In this document: positions 61,380 to 64,000 of the stretch, in pieces
How the letters are laid out: each line of letters starts with the position of its first letter
Numbering within the stretch: position 1 is the first letter of the stretch
Assembly (NCBI RefSeq): GCF_000473065.1
Contig: NZ_AXAZ01000012.1
Coordinates: 1 to 64,000 of the forward strand
Length of the DNA stretch: 64,000 bases
Reading direction: 5' to 3'
From: Bradyrhizobium sp. WSM1743
Lineage (GTDB): Bacteria > Pseudomonadota > Alphaproteobacteria > Rhizobiales > Xanthobacteraceae
Notes under the pieces: generated by a model
Databases searched by the model: none
What the model was told of the DNA's origin: nothing
The model's input: only the letters and a program-made list of their open reading frames with translations
Translations under genes and position numbers: made by a program

Positions 61380-62891
61380 GTGACAAAAGACCCGCAAGTA
61401 AAGCGCAAGCCGGAAAATTGCGCCTTCGTCATCTTTGGTGTCACCGGCGACCTCACCCATCGCCTGGTGATGCCCTCGCTCTACAATCTGGCGGCCGAGC
61501 ACCTGTTGCCGGAAAAATTCTGCGTCGTCGGCGTCGCCCGCAGGGGCCAGTCGGATGACGAGCTGCGCGACAGCCTGATGCAAGGCCTGCGCGAGTTCGC
61601 GACGCGGCCCGTGGACAACGACATCGCCAAGAAGCTGCTGGAATGCGTGACCTTCGTCGAGGCCGACGCAAAGGATCCGCCCTCCTTCGACCTCCTGCGC
61701 GAGCATCTGGATTCGCTGGAATGTGCGCACGAGACCGGCGGCAACCGGCTGTTCTATCTCGCCACCCCGCCCGCCGCCTTCGCGCCGACCGCGCGCGAGC
61801 TCGGCCGCACCGGCATGATGAAGGAGAACGGCGCCTGGCGGCGGCTGGTCGTCGAAAAACCGTTCGGCACCGACCTCGCCTCGGCGCGTGCGCTGAACAC
61901 CGAGCTGCTGAAAATCATGGAGGAGCACCAAATCTACCGGATCGACCACTATCTCGGCAAGGAGACGGTGCAGAACATCCTGGTGCTGCGCTTTGCCAAC
62001 GGCATGTTCGAGCCGATCTGGAATCGCAACCATATCGACCACATCCAGATCACCGTCGAGGAGAGGCTCGGCGTCGGCCACCGCGGCGGCTTCTATGACG
62101 CGACCGGCGCGTTGCGCGACATGGTGCCGAACCATCTGTTCCAGCTGATGTCGCTGGTGGCCATGGAGCCGCCGAGCCGTTTCGACGCACATTCGGTGCG
62201 TTCCGAGAAGGCCGAGGTGCTCACCGCGATCCAGCGGCCGAGCCTGGAGGAAGCACTGAAGAGCTCGGTGCGCGCGCAATATCTCGCAGGCCGCATCGGC
62301 GATAACGACATCCCGGACTATCGCAAGACCTCGGACGTCAAGCCCGGCAGCACCACGGAGACCTATGTCGCGCTCAAGCTGATGATCGACAATTGGCGCT
62401 GGGCCGGCGTGCCGTTCTATTTGCGCACCGGCAAGGCGCTGGCGCACAAGCGCACGGAGGTGGCGATCAAGTTCAAGCAGGCGCCGCTGTCGATGTTCTC
62501 GGGCACGGCGGTCGATCGCCTGTCGCAGAACTTCCTCACCATCGGCATCGCGCCGACCGAAACCATCGAGCTTCAGTTCAACGCCAAGGTCCCGGGTCCG
62601 AGCGTCACCATCGACGGCGTCGAGATGAAATTCCGCTACGGCGACTATTTCCGGGCCGATCCCTCGACCGGCTACGAGACGCTGATCTACGACTGCATGA
62701 TCGGCGACAACATCCTGTTCCAGCGCGCCGACGGCGTCGAGGCCGGCTGGCAGGCGGTGCAGCCGTTCCTGGACGCCTGGAAGAGCGCGGGCACCAACGG
62801 CATCGAGACCTATGAAGCCGGCAGCGAAGGCCCGAAATGCGCCGACGAGTTGCTCCGGCGCGACGGGCGAAGCTGGCGGAAATACTTGTGA
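61380..62891 (+). CDS. zwf: glucose-6-phosphate 1-dehydrogenase
   Basis: This 503-residue protein starts at the GTG at 61380. The nucleotide motif is FGVTGDLTHRLVMPSL (about 19-34). The conserved EKPFGTDL is near 159, and the active-site RIDHYLGKE holds His190. It oxidises glucose-6-phosphate to 6-phosphogluconolactone with NADP. Its stop overlaps the pgl start (GTGA). Confidence 0.95.
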   Translation: MTKDPQVKRKPENCAFVIFGVTGDLTHRLVMPSLYNLAAEHLLPEKFCVVGVARRGQSDDELRDSLMQGLREFATRPVDNDIAKKLLECVTFVEADAKDPPSFDLLREHLDSLECAHETGGNRLFYLATPPAAFAPTARELGRTGMMKENGAWRRLVVEKPFGTDLASARALNTELLKIMEEHQIYRIDHYLGKETVQNILVLRFANGMFEPIWNRNHIDHIQITVEERLGVGHRGGFYDATGALRDMVPNHLFQLMSLVAMEPPSRFDAHSVRSEKAEVLTAIQRPSLEEALKSSVRAQYLAGRIGDNDIPDYRKTSDVKPGSTTETYVALKLMIDNWRWAGVPFYLRTGKALAHKRTEVAIKFKQAPLSMFSGTAVDRLSQNFLTIGIAPTETIELQFNAKVPGPSVTIDGVEMKFRYGDYFRADPSTGYETLIYDCMIGDNILFQRADGVEAGWQAVQPFLDAWKSAGTNGIETYEAGSEGPKCADELLRRDGRSWRKYL

Positions 62892-63637
62892 CTGCGGCCG
62901 GCCAGCCGAAGCTGATCGTCGAAGCCGACGCCGACGCGCTTGCCCGCGCCGCGGCCGAACGGGTCATGGCGCGGATCGCGGCCAATCCCGGACGGATCGC
63001 GATCTGTCTCACCGGCGGCTCCAGCCCGAAGAAGCTCTATCAATTGCTCGGCAGCGAGGCCTTCCGCGGCAGGATTCCATGGGACCGCGTGCACTGGTTC
63101 ATCGGCGACGAGCGCTTCGTGCCCGAAAGCGATCCCCTCAACAACATGGCGGTCGCGCGCGCGGCGTTTCTCGACCGCCATGCGCCCGCCGGCCATATCC
63201 ACCCGATTCCCACCACGGCTGAAAATCCCGATGCCGGCGCTGAAGCCTATGCACGCGAGCTGCAGGCCTTCTATGGCACAGACCAGCTCGATCCGGGACG
63301 CCCGCTCTTCGACCTCGTTCTGATGGGCGTGGGGCCCGACGGCCACACCGCCTCGCTATTTCCCGGTTATCCCGAGATCGAGGAGACTCGACGCTGGGTC
63401 GTCGGCGTCGCCAAAGCCAATGTCGCGCCGTTCGTGCCGCGAGTCTCGCTCACCCTGCCCGTTCTGGCCTCCTGCCGCGAGATGCTGTTCGAGATTGCCG
63501 GGCACGACAAGCGGCCGATCTTGACGCGCCTCTTCAATGGCGAGAATCTGCCGGCCTTACGCGCGCGCTCGGATGGTGAGACTATCTGGCTGGTCGATAG
63601 GGCCGCGCTTCCGGAGGAAATTCGTGGGCCGCGCTGA
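62888..63637 (+). CDS. pgl: 6-phosphogluconolactonase
   Basis: This 249-residue protein starts at the GTG at 62888, overlapping the zwf stop. The family motifs are CLTGGSSPKKLYQLLG, VHWFIGDERFVPESDPLNN and GVGPDGHTASLFPGYPEIEE. It hydrolyses 6-phosphogluconolactone to 6-phosphogluconate, completing the oxidative branch with zwf and gnd. Its last 14 bases overlap the gluconokinase gene. Confidence 0.94.
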   Translation: MTAAGQPKLIVEADADALARAAAERVMARIAANPGRIAICLTGGSSPKKLYQLLGSEAFRGRIPWDRVHWFIGDERFVPESDPLNNMAVARAAFLDRHAPAGHIHPIPTTAENPDAGAEAYARELQAFYGTDQLDPGRPLFDLVLMGVGPDGHTASLFPGYPEIEETRRWVVGVAKANVAPFVPRVSLTLPVLASCREMLFEIAGHDKRPILTRLFNGENLPALRARSDGETIWLVDRAALPEEIRGPR

Positions 63638-64000
63638 AGCACCTTGTGCATTGATTGTGATGGGCGTGTCGGGTTCGGGCAAGAGCACGGTTGCGAGGGC
63701 ACTCGGCGGGCGGCTCGGCTGGCGTTTCGAGGACGGCGACAGCTTTCATCCCGCCAGCAATGTCGAGAAGATGCGCGCCGGCCATCCGCTCACCGACGAA
63801 GACCGCTGGCCCTGGCTCAACGCCATCGCCGACGAGATCGCGCGGGTCTGCGGACGCGGCGAGCACGTCATCATCGCCTGCTCGGCGCTGAAGCACGTCT
63901 ATCGCGACGTGCTGCTGCGTGGTCGCGATGACGTCCGCTTCGTCTTCCTGAAGGGCACGAAGGAGCTGATCGCCGAGCGGCTCGCACGCCGCAAGGGCCA
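63624..64000 (+). CDS. gntK: gluconokinase, N-terminal part (cut by window edge)
   Basis: The frame starts at the GTG at 63624, behind a strong GGAGGAAA ribosome site inside the end of pgl, and runs open to the window edge. The first residues are MGRAEAPCALIVMGVSGSGK, with the P-loop GVSGSGKST. Then come FEDGDSFHPASNVEKM and GHPLTDEDRWPWLNAIADEI, typical of GntK. It phosphorylates gluconate to 6-phosphogluconate, feeding the pathway of the same operon. Confidence 0.92.
   Translation, partial: MGRAEAPCALIVMGVSGSGKSTVARALGGRLGWRFEDGDSFHPASNVEKMRAGHPLTDEDRWPWLNAIADEIARVCGRGEHVIIACSALKHVYRDVLLRGRDDVRFVFLKGTKELIAERLARRKG

Noticed and set aside
1..64000. tRNA, rRNA or CRISPR features
   Set aside because: No tRNA cloverleaf, rRNA segment or regularly spaced direct-repeat array was recognised when reading the intergenic regions. 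The repeats seen are single palindromic elements.

Overview
The window is 64 kb of GC-rich alphaproteobacterial chromosome, most likely Bradyrhizobium. Four things point there: a D-tartrate dehydratase whose catalytic residues fall at exactly the positions known for the B. japonicum enzyme, a complete pqqABCDE operon, a bifunctional transaldolase/phosphoglucose isomerase, and many dispersed palindromic intergenic repeats. The genus is an inference from remembered families, not a database result. No rRNA, tRNA or CRISPR was seen. The only mobile-element trace is a transposase fragment at the left edge.

Left part (1-13.5 kb). After the IS630-type fragment and a small membrane protein comes a minus-strand catabolic operon (about 9338 down to 1424). 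It encodes a peptide/opine-type ABC importer (Tat-exported binding protein, two permeases, a fused double ATPase), an FAD oxidoreductase and a 2-hydroxyacid dehydrogenase. A divergent XRE-cupin regulator sits next to it, with a candidate operator lying on the operon promoter. An AraC regulator diverges from a cupin gene and a flavin monooxygenase gene.

13.4-26 kb. A GntR regulator diverges from a translationally coupled aromatic ring-cleavage set (extradiol dioxygenase, FAD hydroxylase, FAH-family hydrolase) followed by an MHS-type transporter. Then come an exported protein with a possible lysozyme-like motif, a short-chain epimerase-like protein, and a two-gene RND efflux pump.

26-36.7 kb. 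This is a mixed region rich in palindromic repeats: a CPA2 antiporter with universal-stress domains, an MFS/AraC divergent pair, malonyl-CoA decarboxylase, D-tartrate dehydratase, a DUF3297 protein, glutathione peroxidase, amidase and a DUF6894 protein.

36.9-42 kb. pqqABCDE is followed by an overlapping prolyl-iminopeptidase-like gene. The 26-residue pqqA precursor gene lies behind a leader with three inverted repeats.

42-47 kb. A three-gene cluster combines a GltD-like NAD(P)H/FAD/Fe-S protein with both subunits of a 2-oxoacid:ferredoxin oxidoreductase. A palindromic repeat sits between the two subunit genes.

47-57 kb. Here are a DUF4399 protein, a class III cyclase fused to a formylglycine-enzyme-like domain, a decayed DsrE-family pseudogene, and an ArsR/AHSA1 pair preceded by two inverted repeats. 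The stress module prkA-yeaH-spoVR follows, with a good match to an EcfG (general stress response) promoter in front of it.

57.5-64 kb. The central sugar operon tal-pgi, gnd, zwf, pgl, gntK feeds the oxidative pentose phosphate and Entner-Doudoroff routes. gntK is cut by the right edge.
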